From Actibacterium sp. (GTDB lineage: Bacteria; Pseudomonadota; Alphaproteobacteria; Rhodobacterales; Rhodobacteraceae), in NCBI GenBank assembly GCA_016278285.1, contig JADQCD010000240.1, positions 1 through 33,694 on the forward strand: DNA of 33,694 nucleotides. Direction: 5' to 3'. Numbering within the stretch: position 1 is the stretch's first letter; each line of letters starts with the position of its first letter. A program made the position numbers and the translations under genes. Positions 17,088-25,392 of the stretch are shown one piece after another. Below the pieces are notes generated by a model. That model did no database searches. It saw nothing but the letters and a program-made list of their open reading frames with translations, and had not been told where the DNA came from.

Positions 17088-18374
17088 CTACCATTTCCGC
17101 TCGAACTTGCTACGCAGATAGATCGCCAAGGCGTTCATCGCGATCAGGAACGTCAGAAGCACCAGGATCGCGGCCGAGGTGCGGCTGACGAAGCCGCGCT
17201 CCGGGCTGTCGGCCCAGATGAAGATTTGCGTGGGCAGCGCCGTGGCGCTGTCCAGAGGTGAACCGGGCGCCGAGGTGATGAAGGCGTTCATCCCGATCAG
17301 CAACAGCGGCGCGGTTTCCCCCAACGCCTGGGCGAGACCGATGATGGTGCCGGTCAGGATGCCCGGCATCGCCAGCGGCAGGACATGACCGAACACCACC
17401 TGGTGCTTGGACGCCCCGACGCCCAGTGCTGCCTGGCGAATCGAGGGCGGCACCGATTTCAGCGCAGCCCGTGTGGCAATGATGATCGTTGGCATGGTCA
17501 TCAGCGCAAGAGTCATGCCCCCCACCAGCGGCGCCGAGCGCGGGAGCCCGAACCAGCCCAGGAAAACCGCCAGTGCAAGCAGGCCGAACACCACCGATGG
17601 CACCGCGGCGAGGTTGTTGATATTGACCTCGATCAGGTCGCTGAATCTATTTCTGGGTGCGAATTCCTCAAGGTAGATCGCCGCGCCGATACCCAGCGGG
17701 AAGGATATCACGAAACACACCAGAAGCGCCCAGAACGACCCCACCAAAGCGCCCTTCAGCCCCGCGAGTTCCGGAAAGCGCGAATCGGCATTGGTCAGAA
17801 GCGCCCAGTTCAGCGGCTTGCTGATTGCGCCCGATTGTTTCAACTGGTCGAACCAGGCGATGGCCTGATCCTTGACCTGGCGCAGTTCCTCGGGCGTGCT
17901 GCGATCCACAAGGCCCTTGTTCAGCTGGTCGAAACGGTCCGAGACAGGCACCGTCACCCTGATGGTCTGGCCGATCAGCGACGGGTTTTCGACGATCCGG
18001 TCACGCAGCTGGAATTGCGCACCATTGCTCAGGATGTCGGTCAGTGCCCGGGTTTCGGCACGCCCTTCGACAGTGGGAAACTTCTTCAAGAGCGCGGTTT
18101 CGATCACGTCATCGAATCCGCCGCGCGGCAGACGCTCGACCTGGATCTCGGCGGGGTCGATGAAGACGTCCAGGGTCAGGTGGGTCTGCGTGAACGCCTT
18201 GTAGCCCGACGCGATCAGCGAGCCGACCAGGATGACCAGCATCAGCAGGGCAAAGCCGATCGCGGCCATGCCGATGATCTGCAACCTGATCTGGTATCGA
18301 TTGCGCCGGCGCAGCGCCGGGCCGGCATTTGGCGCCAGCAATCCGCTTTCGCGCGAAGCGTCGGTATCGGCCAT
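17088..18374 (-). CDS. pstA: Phosphate ABC transporter permease PstA
   Basis: This 428-residue inner-membrane permease has a first membrane helix at about 32-55, a long extra-membrane region of about 140 residues (the longer alphaproteobacterial form of PstA), and then the BPD-type permease domain with five or six helices. The EAA-loop that meets PstB is seen around [28 protein letters not shown]. It ends RSKFERKW. The start at 18374 ([11 protein letters not shown]) follows GAGGGGG; an upstream in-frame extension overlaps pstC and is unlikely. The gene begins ten bases after the pstC stop. Confidence 0.95.
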   Translation of the reverse strand: MADTDASRESGLLAPNAGPALRRRNRYQIRLQIIGMAAIGFALLMLVILVGSLIASGYKAFTQTHLTLDVFIDPAEIQVERLPRGGFDDVIETALLKKFPTVEGRAETRALTDILSNGAQFQLRDRIVENPSLIGQTIRVTVPVSDRFDQLNKGLVDRSTPEELRQVKDQAIAWFDQLKQSGAISKPLNWALLTNADSRFPELAGLKGALVGSFWALLVCFVISFPLGIGAAIYLEEFAPRNRFSDLIEVNINNLAAVPSVVFGLLALAVFLGWFGLPRSAPLVGGMTLALMTMPTIIIATRAALKSVPPSIRQAALGVGASKHQVVFGHVLPLAMPGILTGTIIGLAQALGETAPLLLIGMNAFITSAPGSPLDSATALPTQIFIWADSPERGFVSRTSAAILVLLTFLIAMNALAIYLRSKFERKW

Positions 18375-18384
18375 GGCGTCCCCC

Positions 18385-19760
18385 TCAGTCGTAGGCTTCG
18401 CGATACTTGCGCACGATGCGCAACGCGAAGACGTTGATGACAAGCGTAACGATGAACAGCATCATCCCCAGTGCGAAAGCCGCGAGCGTCTTGGGATTGT
18501 CGAAAGAGGTGTCGCCGATCAGCAAGGTGACGATCTGAACCGTCACAGTGGTGACGCTTTCCAGCGGGTTGATCGTCATCTTGGCCATCAATCCTGCGGC
18601 CATGACGACGATCATGGTCTCGCCGATGGCGCGACTGACCGCCAGAAGGACACCGCCGACAATGCCGGGGATGGCGGCAGGAAACAGCACCGTGGTCATC
18701 ATCTCGGCCCGTGTGGCGCCCAGCCCCAGCGCCCCTTCGCGCAGCGCCTGCGGCACCGCCGACAGCGCGTCGTCAGCGAAGGATGAGATGAACGGGATCA
18801 GCATGACGCCCATCACCCCGCCTGCCGCAAGCGCCGTGTTCGGCGAAACATCCAGCCCTAGCGACTGACCGAAATCGCGAATCACCGGCGCCACGACCAG
18901 GATGGCGAAGAAGCCGTAAACCACCGTCGGCACGCCGGCCAGGATTTCAAGCAACGGCTTGGCCGTCGCGCGGAACCATTTCGGAGCGAATTCATTCAGA
19001 TAGATGGCCGACATCAACCCCACCGGCACCGCCAGAACAAGGGCGACCACGGTGATGACCATGGTGCCGAGGATGACCGGCACCCAGCCGAAAGCACCGG
19101 CAGCGGCGACCTGACCCTCGCGGATTGGAATCTGCGGTTCCCAGTTGATGCCGAACAGGAATTTGGTGAACGGCACCTTTTCGAAGAACTTCAGCGTTTC
19201 GAACAGCAACGATCCGATGATGCCGAGGGTCACGAAGATCGCCACCACCGCACAGAAGATCATCAGCCCGGAAACGATCCGCTCGACCCCGTGGCGGGCG
19301 CGGAATTCGGCCGAAACTCGGCGCCGCGAAAACAGCACAAGCGCCCCGGACAGGCCCAGCGTAATGGCCAGCAGGGCCCAGACAGAGATATCGTGCAGCC
19401 GAACCAGTTGCCGCGCCGCTTCCATCTTCCACGGCTCCGGCGTGCCGAAGATGTTGCCTGCGGCGATCGAACTGATTTCTGCCTGGATCAATTGCCTCGC
19501 GCCGCTATCCAGCCCTTCCAGCGCGCCGTCGGGCAGGCTGTTCATGACGATGGCGGTTATCACCGGGCCTTGCAGAGCGAGCCATAGAAGGATCAGCACG
19601 AAAACCGGAATGAACGACACAGGAACGCATACATCCCGTGAAAGCCCGACAGCGAATGCAGCCTCCCGCCCCCTGCGCGCAGCGCAGCCGCCGCCTGACG
19701 GTTCCAGATATACCCGGCAATCGACATTGCCAGAAGCAGGACGAAGGCGAAGAGTGTCAT
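18385..19760 (-). CDS. pstC: Phosphate ABC transporter permease PstC, frameshifted near residue 47
   Basis: The gene starts convincingly at 19760 (MTLFAFVLLLAMSIAG, a membrane helix, then GGGRLHSLSGFHGMYAFL, which suits the alphaproteobacterial PstC N terminus). That frame meets a stop about nine codons after AFL. The next frame takes over directly with SFIPVFVLILLWLALQG and continues through the permease domain, including the PstB-contact loop LREGALGLGATRAEM, to RKYREAYD. The span is 1376 bases, one short of a multiple of three. Adding one base at about 19618 gives a 458-residue protein, so a single-base loss is the simplest reading. If the lesion is real, only a 411-codon product from a GTG at 19620, lacking the first helix, could be made. 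It sits 71 bases after pstS and 10 before pstA. Confidence 0.85.
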
Positions 19761-19786
19761 GGGATGGACTCTTGGATGAAATGAAA

Positions 19787-19814
19787 CCGCCGCCCGAATA
19801 CACGCGGGCGGCGG
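19787..19814 (-). terminator. Hairpin between pstS and pstC (attenuator or stability element)
   Basis: A perfect 10-bp stem, CCGCCGCCCG with CGGGCGGCGG, encloses an eight-base loop and is followed on the minus strand by TTTCATTT. It lies 17 bases after the pstS stop. Because pstC follows, partial termination or protection of the pstS message is likely. This would allow the periplasmic binding protein to be made in excess over the membrane components. Confidence 0.6.
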
Positions 19815-19831
19815 TCGGGATCAACCGAAGC

Positions 19832-20863
19832 TTATTTCTTCGGGTCCATGGCAATGGCCTCGATGGCCTCTTTCTGCTCCTGGGCGCGCTTCTTGTCACC
19901 CAGAGGAACAAGACCGCGCTCGGCCAGGTAACCGCCCGGGCCCATCGCATCCTCGGAGACATATTCCTCGATGAAGCCCTGAAGGTTCGGGATCACGCCG
20001 CGATGCGCGTTCTTGGTGTAGAAGAACAGCGGGCGCGCGATGTCGTATTCACCCGATTCGATCGTTTCGAAGCTGGGCTCGACACCGGCGATGGCAACCG
20101 GCTTCAGCGTGTCCTGGTTTTCGAACAGGAAGGAATAGCCAAAGATGCCCACGGCATGCGCATCGGCCTGAAGTCGCTGCACGATCAGGTTGTCGTTCTC
20201 GCCGGCCTCGATGAACGGGCCGTCCTGACGCAGGCGGGCGCAATTCTGTTCGGCCCAGTCTTCGCCCTTTTCGGCGATCATCGGGATGTCCATGCAGCCG
20301 TCAACGATGGCCAGTTCGACAAAGGCGTCGCGGGTGCCCGAGGTTGGCGGCGGACCATAGGCAAGGATTTCCTCGTCCGGCAGGGCCGGGTCGATGTCGG
20401 ACCATTTGGTGTAGGGGTTGGCGACCATTTCGCCGTCGACCGGCACTTCGGCGGCCAGCGCGCGATACACCTGCTCTTCGGTCAGGTTCCAGTCGTATTC
20501 GCTGTCGCGCGACACGGCGATCGACAGACCGTCGCTGCCGATCTGCACTTCGGTGATGTCATCGACACCGTTGCCGACGCACAGATCCCACTCGGACGCT
20601 TTCATGGCGCGCGAGGCGCCGGTGATGTCCGGGAATGATTCGCCGATGCCCTGGCAGAAGATCTTCATGCCGCCGCCGGTGCCGGTGGATTCGACGACCG
20701 GAGAGGGCGCGCCGGTCATGTTCGCAAACTGTTCGGCCACGGCCTGCGTATAGGGAAACACGGTGGACGACCCGACGATGCGGATCTCGTCGCGCGCCGC
20801 CGCAGCCGTGGCAGACAGGGCAGCGATCGCCATGGTCGAGGCGGTCAGTTTCACAAAGGACAT
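19832..20863 (-). CDS. pstS: Phosphate-binding periplasmic protein PstS
   Basis: This 343-residue substrate-binding protein has a Sec signal peptide (about 1-23, hydrophobic core then ATAAAARD). The mature part shows RIVGSSTVFPYTQAVAEQF and ESTGTGGGMKIFCQG, the phosphate-contacting loops of PstS, then ITGASRAMK and PPPTSGTRDAFVEL. It captures phosphate in the periplasm for PstCAB. AGGAG lies just before the ATG at 20863. It heads the pst operon and is preceded by a three-repeat Pho box about 82 bases upstream. Confidence 0.95.
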   Translation of the reverse strand: MSFVKLTASTMAIAALSATAAAARDEIRIVGSSTVFPYTQAVAEQFANMTGAPSPVVESTGTGGGMKIFCQGIGESFPDITGASRAMKASEWDLCVGNGVDDITEVQIGSDGLSIAVSRDSEYDWNLTEEQVYRALAAEVPVDGEMVANPYTKWSDIDPALPDEEILAYGPPPTSGTRDAFVELAIVDGCMDIPMIAEKGEDWAEQNCARLRQDGPFIEAGENDNLIVQRLQADAHAVGIFGYSFLFENQDTLKPVAIAGVEPSFETIESGEYDIARPLFFYTKNAHRGVIPNLQGFIEEYVSEDAMGPGGYLAERGLVPLGDKKRAQEQKEAIEAIAMDPKK

Positions 20864-20933
20864 ATCTTGCTCCTGATATCTCGTGTTCGGTCACCCGTCC
20901 GAGCAACCTTGGGCTGCGTCCTAGGCGCGGCGC

Positions 20934-20973
20934 ACTATGGTTTTGTGACAGTAGTGTAACAGTTTCATGACAA
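20934..20973 (-). promoter_or_regulatory. PhoB-binding Pho box with -10 element upstream of pstS
   Basis: Three 7-base repeats lie in phase on the minus strand: TTGTCAT (20973-20967), CTGTTAC (20962-20956) and CTGTCAC (20951-20945), separated by GAAA and ACTA. They repeat every 11 bases, as in the Pho box consensus CTGTCAT-N4-CTGTCAT. A CATAGT sequence (20939-20934) could be the -10 element. PhoB-phosphate bound here would recruit polymerase for pstSCAB-phoU-phoB. Confidence 0.8.
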
Positions 20974-21033
20974 CCGATGGATCCGACAGCGCGCAGTTTC
21001 GTTGCGTCGGTTCGACCCCGCGTCGCGGGTGCC

Positions 21034-22074
21034 TCAAGCCACGGGCAACATGACGGAAAAGCGGCTTCCCTGTCCTGGCCGGCTCTCGATCCGAAAACGG
21101 CCGCGATGACGGTTCACGATATGCTTGACGATCGCCAGACCCAGCCCGGTGCCGCCCATCTCGCGGCTTCGGTGGCTATCGACGCGATAGAATCGTTCGG
21201 TGAGTCGCGGGATGTGGACCGGGTCGAACCCTTCGCCACGGTCGATGACGCTGACCGTCAGGCCGGGTCCGCGGAAGGCGAGTTCGCGTTCGGTCAGGGC
21301 GGTATCCACCGTCACCTCGCCCCCCGAGCCGCCGTATTTGATGCCATTCTCGATCAGGTTCGTGAAAACCTGGGTCAGCTGATCGGCATCGCCCAACACC
21401 ATCACCGGCGCCTCACGCCCGGTGACGGCCAGATCGACGCCGGCCGTCCGGGCCATGGGGGTTAGCGTGCGGACGCAGGAATTCACCAATGCGACGGCAT
21501 CGATCCGGGTGGCCGGGCGCATACGCTCTTCGCTTTCGACGCGCGACAGCGACAACAGGTCGGATACAAGCCGGTTCATCCGCTCCGCCTCATGCGCCAT
21601 GATGTCCAGAAACCGCGCTCGTGCCTGCGGATCGTCGCGTGCGGGGCCGCGCAAGGTTTCTATGAACCCCAGAAGCGCGGTCAGCGGCGTCTTGAGCTCA
21701 TGGCTGACATTGGCCACGAAATCGCGGCGGATCTGCCCGGCCTGCTCGCGGTCGGTCACGTCCTCGAAACAGACAAGCGCGCCGCTTCCGTAGTCGCCCT
21801 CTACCGGCGACGCGGTGACCTCGTATGCCGCCTCGCGCCCCAGGTCGGTGGTCAGGTAACGGATCCGGCACTGCTGGCGCAGGCGCAGCGTCTCTTCGAC
21901 GCAATCCAGCAACGCGGGCTGCCGCAAAACGGTGATGTAGTTCCGCCCGACACCGGCGGCCCCGAACAATGTCCGGGCGCGGTCGTTCATGGCCCCCACC
22001 CGGTCATCCGGTCCAACGAACAGCATCGGAAGTGGCACTGCCGCCAACACTGCATCCGGAAAATCGGAACTCAT
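21034..22074 (-). CDS. phoR: Phosphate regulon sensor kinase PhoR (no membrane segment)
   Basis: This 346-residue kinase has an N-terminal PAS domain (about 5-108), an H-box with H125 in ANVSHELKTPLTALLGF, an N-box FTNLIENGIKYGG, and RGEGFDP and GGTGLGLAIVKHI in the ATPase domain. PhoR is autophosphorylated when phosphate is low and passes the phosphate to PhoB. Unlike E. coli PhoR it shows no hydrophobic N-terminal helices and should be cytoplasmic or held at the membrane by PstB-PhoU contact. GGAG precedes the ATG at 22074. Its stop is 170 bases before pstS, and the Pho box lies in that gap, so phoR is probably transcribed separately or by read-through. Confidence 0.92.
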   Translation of the reverse strand: MSSDFPDAVLAAVPLPMLFVGPDDRVGAMNDRARTLFGAAGVGRNYITVLRQPALLDCVEETLRLRQQCRIRYLTTDLGREAAYEVTASPVEGDYGSGALVCFEDVTDREQAGQIRRDFVANVSHELKTPLTALLGFIETLRGPARDDPQARARFLDIMAHEAERMNRLVSDLLSLSRVESEERMRPATRIDAVALVNSCVRTLTPMARTAGVDLAVTGREAPVMVLGDADQLTQVFTNLIENGIKYGGSGGEVTVDTALTERELAFRGPGLTVSVIDRGEGFDPVHIPRLTERFYRVDSHRSREMGGTGLGLAIVKHIVNRHRGRFRIESRPGQGSRFSVMLPVA

Positions 22075-22309
22075 TCAAGGCCTCCGGGCTGTGCGTTCTG
22101 ACCGGACCGTTGCCCAGAGCGCGCCTATTGTAAATGCCGTGCCAACAACAGAGTTGCCCGGCGACGCAAATGCCGCTTAAGCTGCATGACATGTTAAGAT
22201 GCGCAGCATCCTGCGCAGGGATGGTTCGCCCCGCGCCGCATGGTCGCCCGAAAACGGGCGCCCGAGGATGAGCTTTTCCAGGCCGCATCTGTCACTGAAC
22301 ACCGCAGTG

Positions 22310-22642
22310 ATGACCAGACCTTGCGTTCTTGCCATCGGCTTCCAGCCTGAGGACCTGCCGCAATGGCCCGGGCAGACGCCGCCCGCCGAGATGCGCTTTG
22401 TGCCCTTACACCAACTGGGCGATAACCTGGCAGACGCGGCCGGCGTGGATTGCGTGGTTTGTCCGCTGGTCACGGCCCGGTTCGACGCGCTGGAAGTGGC
22501 TGCCGAATTGTCGCGGGCGCGGTTTCACGGCACACTGGTTCTGGTCATGCCGCGTGTGCCACGGCCGCAGATCATCGTGCGCGAACTCAAACAGATCTGT
22601 CCCGGCCTTTCGGTCGAGTTGGTTCACAAGGCGCCTCACTAG
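22310..22642 (+). CDS. Small hypothetical protein
   Basis: This 110-residue frame starts MTRPCVLAIGFQPEDLPQW and has alternating beta/alpha character (TLVLVMPRVPRPQIIVREL, ELVHKAPH at the end), suggesting a small Rossmann-like or receiver-like fold. No catalytic motif is recognised. The start is uncertain: no good ribosome site lies before 22310. An in-frame ATG at 22268 (MSFSRPHLS) is possible. It is divergent from phoR, and its stop codon overlaps the stop codon of the convergent lyase gene in a shared CTAG. Codon use matches its neighbours. Confidence 0.6.
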   Translation: MTRPCVLAIGFQPEDLPQWPGQTPPAEMRFVPLHQLGDNLADAAGVDCVVCPLVTARFDALEVAAELSRARFHGTLVLVMPRVPRPQIIVRELKQICPGLSVELVHKAPH

Positions 22643-23820
22643 GCGCGCGTGGCCGCCACGGCGGCCCCCAGTTCTTCTATCAGCAGGTCGGCGGACTCCA
22701 CCCCCACCGAGACGCGGAAGAACCCCTCGCCAATTCCCAGTGCGGCACGGGCCTCGGGGCTCAGCGCACGATGCGAGCTGGACGGCGGATGCGACAGCGT
22801 GGTGCCTATATCGCCCAGTGTCGGCGCAAAGGCGATCTGCGGACAGGCGCGGGTAAAGGCGTTGGCCGCTTCGCGCCCGCCGTTCAGCTCGAAGCTCAGC
22901 ATGTTGCCTGTGCGCGCCCCCAGCAGCGCGGCAGCGCGCGCATGGTCGGGATGATCGGCGCGACCGGGATAGAGCACCTGTTTCACCCCCGCCATTCGAG
23001 CCAGCGCGTCGGCCAGAGCCCTGGCGTTTTCCTCCGCCCGGTCATAGCGCAGCTCGAAGGAATAGAGCCCCCGCTCGGCCAGCCAGCAATCGAACGGGCT
23101 GGGCGTCAGGCCCAGCGTCACCGACGTATCGCGGATCGCCTTTTGCAGATCCGGGTCGCGCGCCACGGCATAACCCAGCGTTGCGTCGGAATGGCCGGCC
23201 AGCAGCTTGGTCACCGAATGGATAACGATATCCGCGCCGTGTTGAAATGGACGAAAGGCGCGCGGCGTTGTGAAGGTGTTGTCCACCGCCAGCAGGATGC
23301 CGCGTTCCCGCGCCAATGCGGCGATACCCGCCATGTCGGCCACCCGCAGGGTCGGGTTGGACACCAGCTCGATCAGGATCATCCGGGTCTCGGGCCGCAG
23401 CGCCGCCGCGACGGCCGCCACATCCGTCGGATCGACCAGCGAGGTGGCGATGCCGAAGCGCGGCAATTCCTCGGCCATCATCCGCAGCGACCGGCCGTAA
23501 AGCTGATCGCCGCCCAGCACATGATCGCCCGCCTTCAGGCAACCCAGCATCACCGCCGTGACCGCGGCCATGCCCGAGCCGGTAACGATGCCGTCCTGCG
23601 CCCCTTCCATCCCGTCGATCATTCGGGCCAGAACATCGGCGTTCGGATGCCCTTCGCGCGCGTAGGCATAGCCCGCAACGCGGCCCTCATACTGATCATC
23701 CAGCGCATCGGGACTTTCGGCGGCATAGACGACCGAGGGCTGCAACGGCGTGACCACCGGGCGCGAGGCGCTTTGCGGCCATTCGGTGCGGCGCACCAGC
23801 GTGCGGGGCGGTCTGGTCAT
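22639..23820 (-). CDS. Cys/Met-metabolism PLP-dependent lyase (cystathionine gamma-synthase/beta-lyase family)
   Basis: This 393-residue fold-type I PLP enzyme has the Schiff-base lysine K205 in IHSVTKLLAGHSD, an aspartate in VDNTFTTPRAF that holds the pyridine nitrogen, and the phosphate-binding SGMAAVTAV. The C-terminal part has the substrate-binding SHPPSSSHR and FFRVSVGVE. Which reaction it performs (cystathionine lyase, O-acylhomoserine sulfhydrylase or methionine gamma-lyase) cannot be read from sequence alone; related Rhodobacteraceae proteins are usually annotated as cystathionine beta- or gamma-lyases. The start at 23820 follows GAGAGGA. It lies 25 bases after the gamma-carbonic-anhydrase-like gene and is the last gene of the yicC-gmk unit. 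Confidence 0.88.
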   Translation of the reverse strand: MTRPPRTLVRRTEWPQSASRPVVTPLQPSVVYAAESPDALDDQYEGRVAGYAYAREGHPNADVLARMIDGMEGAQDGIVTGSGMAAVTAVMLGCLKAGDHVLGGDQLYGRSLRMMAEELPRFGIATSLVDPTDVAAVAAALRPETRMILIELVSNPTLRVADMAGIAALARERGILLAVDNTFTTPRAFRPFQHGADIVIHSVTKLLAGHSDATLGYAVARDPDLQKAIRDTSVTLGLTPSPFDCWLAERGLYSFELRYDRAEENARALADALARMAGVKQVLYPGRADHPDHARAAALLGARTGNMLSFELNGGREAANAFTRACPQIAFAPTLGDIGTTLSHPPSSSHRALSPEARAALGIGEGFFRVSVGVESADLLIEELGAAVAATRA

Positions 23821-23845
23821 TTCTGGTCCTCTCAAAAAGGCGGAA

Positions 23846-24376
23846 TCAGCGAACGGGGGCAAGCCCCTGCCGGAACCGGCGCATGTTATCCTGATAGTGC
23901 CGTGCCGATGCACGCACCCCCTCGATCGCCGTGTCATCCAGCTGACGCACCACCTTGCCCGGCGCGCCCATCACCAGGCTGCCATCGGGAATTTCCTTGC
24001 CCTCGGTAATCAGCGCACCGGCCCCGATCAGGCAGTTGCGCCCGATCCTCGCGCCGTTCAGCACCGTGGCCCCCATCCCGATCAGGCACTCGTCGCCGAT
24101 GGTGCAGCCATGCAGCATCGCCTTGTGCCCGATGGTACAGTCGCGCCCGATGGTCAGCGGAAAACCCATGTCCGTGTGGCAGACCGTGTTTTCCTGCACA
24201 TTGCTGCCCGCGCCGACGGTAATCCGCTCGTTATCGCCGCGCAGGGTGCTGCCGAACCAGACCGACGCGCCGTCCTCCAGCGTCACCTTGCCGATCAGGT
24301 TGGCGTCCGGGGCCACCCACCAATCCCCGTCGGCGGGCAGAGTCGGGGAAATGCCGTCAAGCGTGTAAAGTGTCAT
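23846..24376 (-). CDS. Gamma-carbonic-anhydrase-like hexapeptide protein
   Basis: This 176-residue left-handed beta-helix protein is built from hexapeptide repeats such as [20 protein letters not shown]. The three zinc-type histidines of gamma-carbonic anhydrases are present: H67 in NTVCHTD, H84 in IGHKAM and H89 in LHGC. The C-terminal helix [10 protein letters not shown] fits the YrdA/PaaY/CaiE group. Activity could be carbonic anhydrase or none; many members are not active. Its ATG overlaps the gmk TGA by ATGA, so it is translationally coupled to guanylate kinase. Confidence 0.92.
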   Translation of the reverse strand: MTLYTLDGISPTLPADGDWWVAPDANLIGKVTLEDGASVWFGSTLRGDNERITVGAGSNVQENTVCHTDMGFPLTIGRDCTIGHKAMLHGCTIGDECLIGMGATVLNGARIGRNCLIGAGALITEGKEIPDGSLVMGAPGKVVRQLDDTAIEGVRASARHYQDNMRRFRQGLAPVR

Positions 24377-25014
24377 TGCCGGTCCTCGAATTCCATTTGC
24401 AGGCTGCGCACCGTCTCGATCAGACCCGGCTGTTGACTGCGGCGCAGCCGTTCGGCGCTGACGATGGTGCGCAAGCGGTTTTCGGTGATGTCCAGATCGT
24501 CATTGACCAGAACGTAATCGTAACTGTCCCAATGGCTGATCTCGTCCCAGCTGCGGCTCATCCGGCGGCGTACGGTTTCGGGATCGTCCTGGGCGCGCTC
24601 GATCAGGCGGCGGCGCAACTCGGCGATCGACGGCGGAAGCAGGAAGATCGACAGCACATGCTCTTGCAGAGACGAATTGCGGATCTGCTGCGCGCCCTGC
24701 CAGTCGATATCAAACAGCACGTCGATCCCGTCCTCGATCGCCGCGGCCACCGGGCCACGCGGCGAGCCGTAGAAATTGCCGAACACATGGGCATGTTCAA
24801 GCATTTCGCCTTCGGCCACCATGCGCTTGAACCCCGCTTCGTCGGTGAAGTGATAATCGCTCCCGTCCACTTCGCCGGGGCGCGGTGTGCGGGTCGTGGC
24901 CGAGACTGAAAACCGGATCGAGGGGTCCCAGTCGCGCAGCCTGCGGGCCAGCGTCGACTTTCCGGCGCCGGATGGGGACGAAAGGATGATCAGCAGCCCG
25001 CGCCGGTCGGTCAT
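24373..25014 (-). CDS. gmk: Guanylate kinase
   Basis: Guanylate kinase phosphorylates GMP to GDP using ATP. The 213-residue sequence has the P-loop [11 protein letters not shown], the GMP-binding [21 protein letters not shown], and [10 protein letters not shown]. Length and motifs are complete. Its ATG at 25014 begins three bases after the yicC remnant stop, and its stop overlaps the next gene. yicC-gmk order is common in proteobacteria. Confidence 0.97.
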   Translation of the reverse strand: MTDRRGLLIILSSPSGAGKSTLARRLRDWDPSIRFSVSATTRTPRPGEVDGSDYHFTDEAGFKRMVAEGEMLEHAHVFGNFYGSPRGPVAAAIEDGIDVLFDIDWQGAQQIRNSSLQEHVLSIFLLPPSIAELRRRLIERAQDDPETVRRRMSRSWDEISHWDSYDYVLVNDDLDITENRLRTIVSAERLRRSQQPGLIETVRSLQMEFEDRQ

Positions 25015-25017
25015 GAT

Positions 25018-25251
25018 CTATTCCACATTCTGAACCTGCTCGCGCATCTGATCGATGGAGGCCTTGAGGTCAAGGCCGATCCGGGTGAGCGTGCTTGACT
25101 GTGCCTTGAGGCACAGCGTGTTGGCCTCGCGGCTGAATTCCTGCACCCGGACATCCAGCCCCCGCGCATTGACGCCGCGCATTTCCCAGGTCCAGCCAAA
25201 ATTCGCCTGCGTCCCGCTGGCCGAGGCGAACCCGGCCATGGACTTAACCAT
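25018..25251 (-). CDS. yicC: YicC family protein with a large internal deletion (77 residues)
   Basis: The first ~36 residues (MVKSMAGFASASG, then WTWEMRGVNARGLDVRV) match the N terminus of YicC, an endoribonuclease family normally about 290 residues long. The last ~40 (QEFSREANTLCLKAQ, then LTRIGLDLKASIDQMREQ and QNVE at the end) match its C terminus. The intervening ~215 residues are absent, and the two ends are joined in frame at about residues 35-38 (near 25137-25149). The remaining frame is open from ATG at 25251 to the stop three bases before gmk. A functional nuclease is unlikely without the central domain. It may be a real mini-protein, decay in progress or an assembly collapse. No strong ribosome site is visible. 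Confidence 0.85.
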   Translation of the reverse strand: MVKSMAGFASASGTQANFGWTWEMRGVNARGLDVRVQEFSREANTLCLKAQSSTLTRIGLDLKASIDQMREQVQNVE

Positions 25252-25256
25252 CGGAA

Positions 25257-25321
25257 TTAACCATTTGTTGAGTTATCCCCACGATCCGTTAAATTTTATG
25301 CGAAGTTAACACTTGGGTAAC
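25257..25321. promoter_or_regulatory. Cluster of CtrA-like half-sites upstream of the PAS-domain gene
   Basis: Two matches to the CtrA consensus TTAA-N7-TTAA(C) occur, each with one mismatch: TTAAC with TTGAG (25257-25272) and TTAAC with GTAAC (25306-25321). Single TTAAC sites lie at 25244 and 25338. The region is AT-rich in an otherwise GC-rich window and sits between yicC and the divergent PAS gene. CtrA is a global regulator in Alphaproteobacteria; binding here is inferred from the pattern alone. Confidence 0.35.
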
Positions 25322-25392
25322 CGGTCTCGCTCAAGCGTTAACACAAGGCTTGGTGCGACGACAACGGCGGGGCGCCAAGCCGGAGGTGCGAC

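Noticed and set aside
22199-22309. Longer N terminus for the small hypothetical gene from an ATG at 22199
   Set aside because: The added part is not protein-like and includes a GCGCAG-CATC-CTGCGC hairpin at 22201-22216 more typical of untranslated DNA; the exact start stays open.
22450-24009. Plus-strand open frame of 519 codons
   Set aside because: It is antisense to the PLP lyase and part of the carbonic-anhydrase-like gene, and rich in R, H, Q and G without domain motifs.
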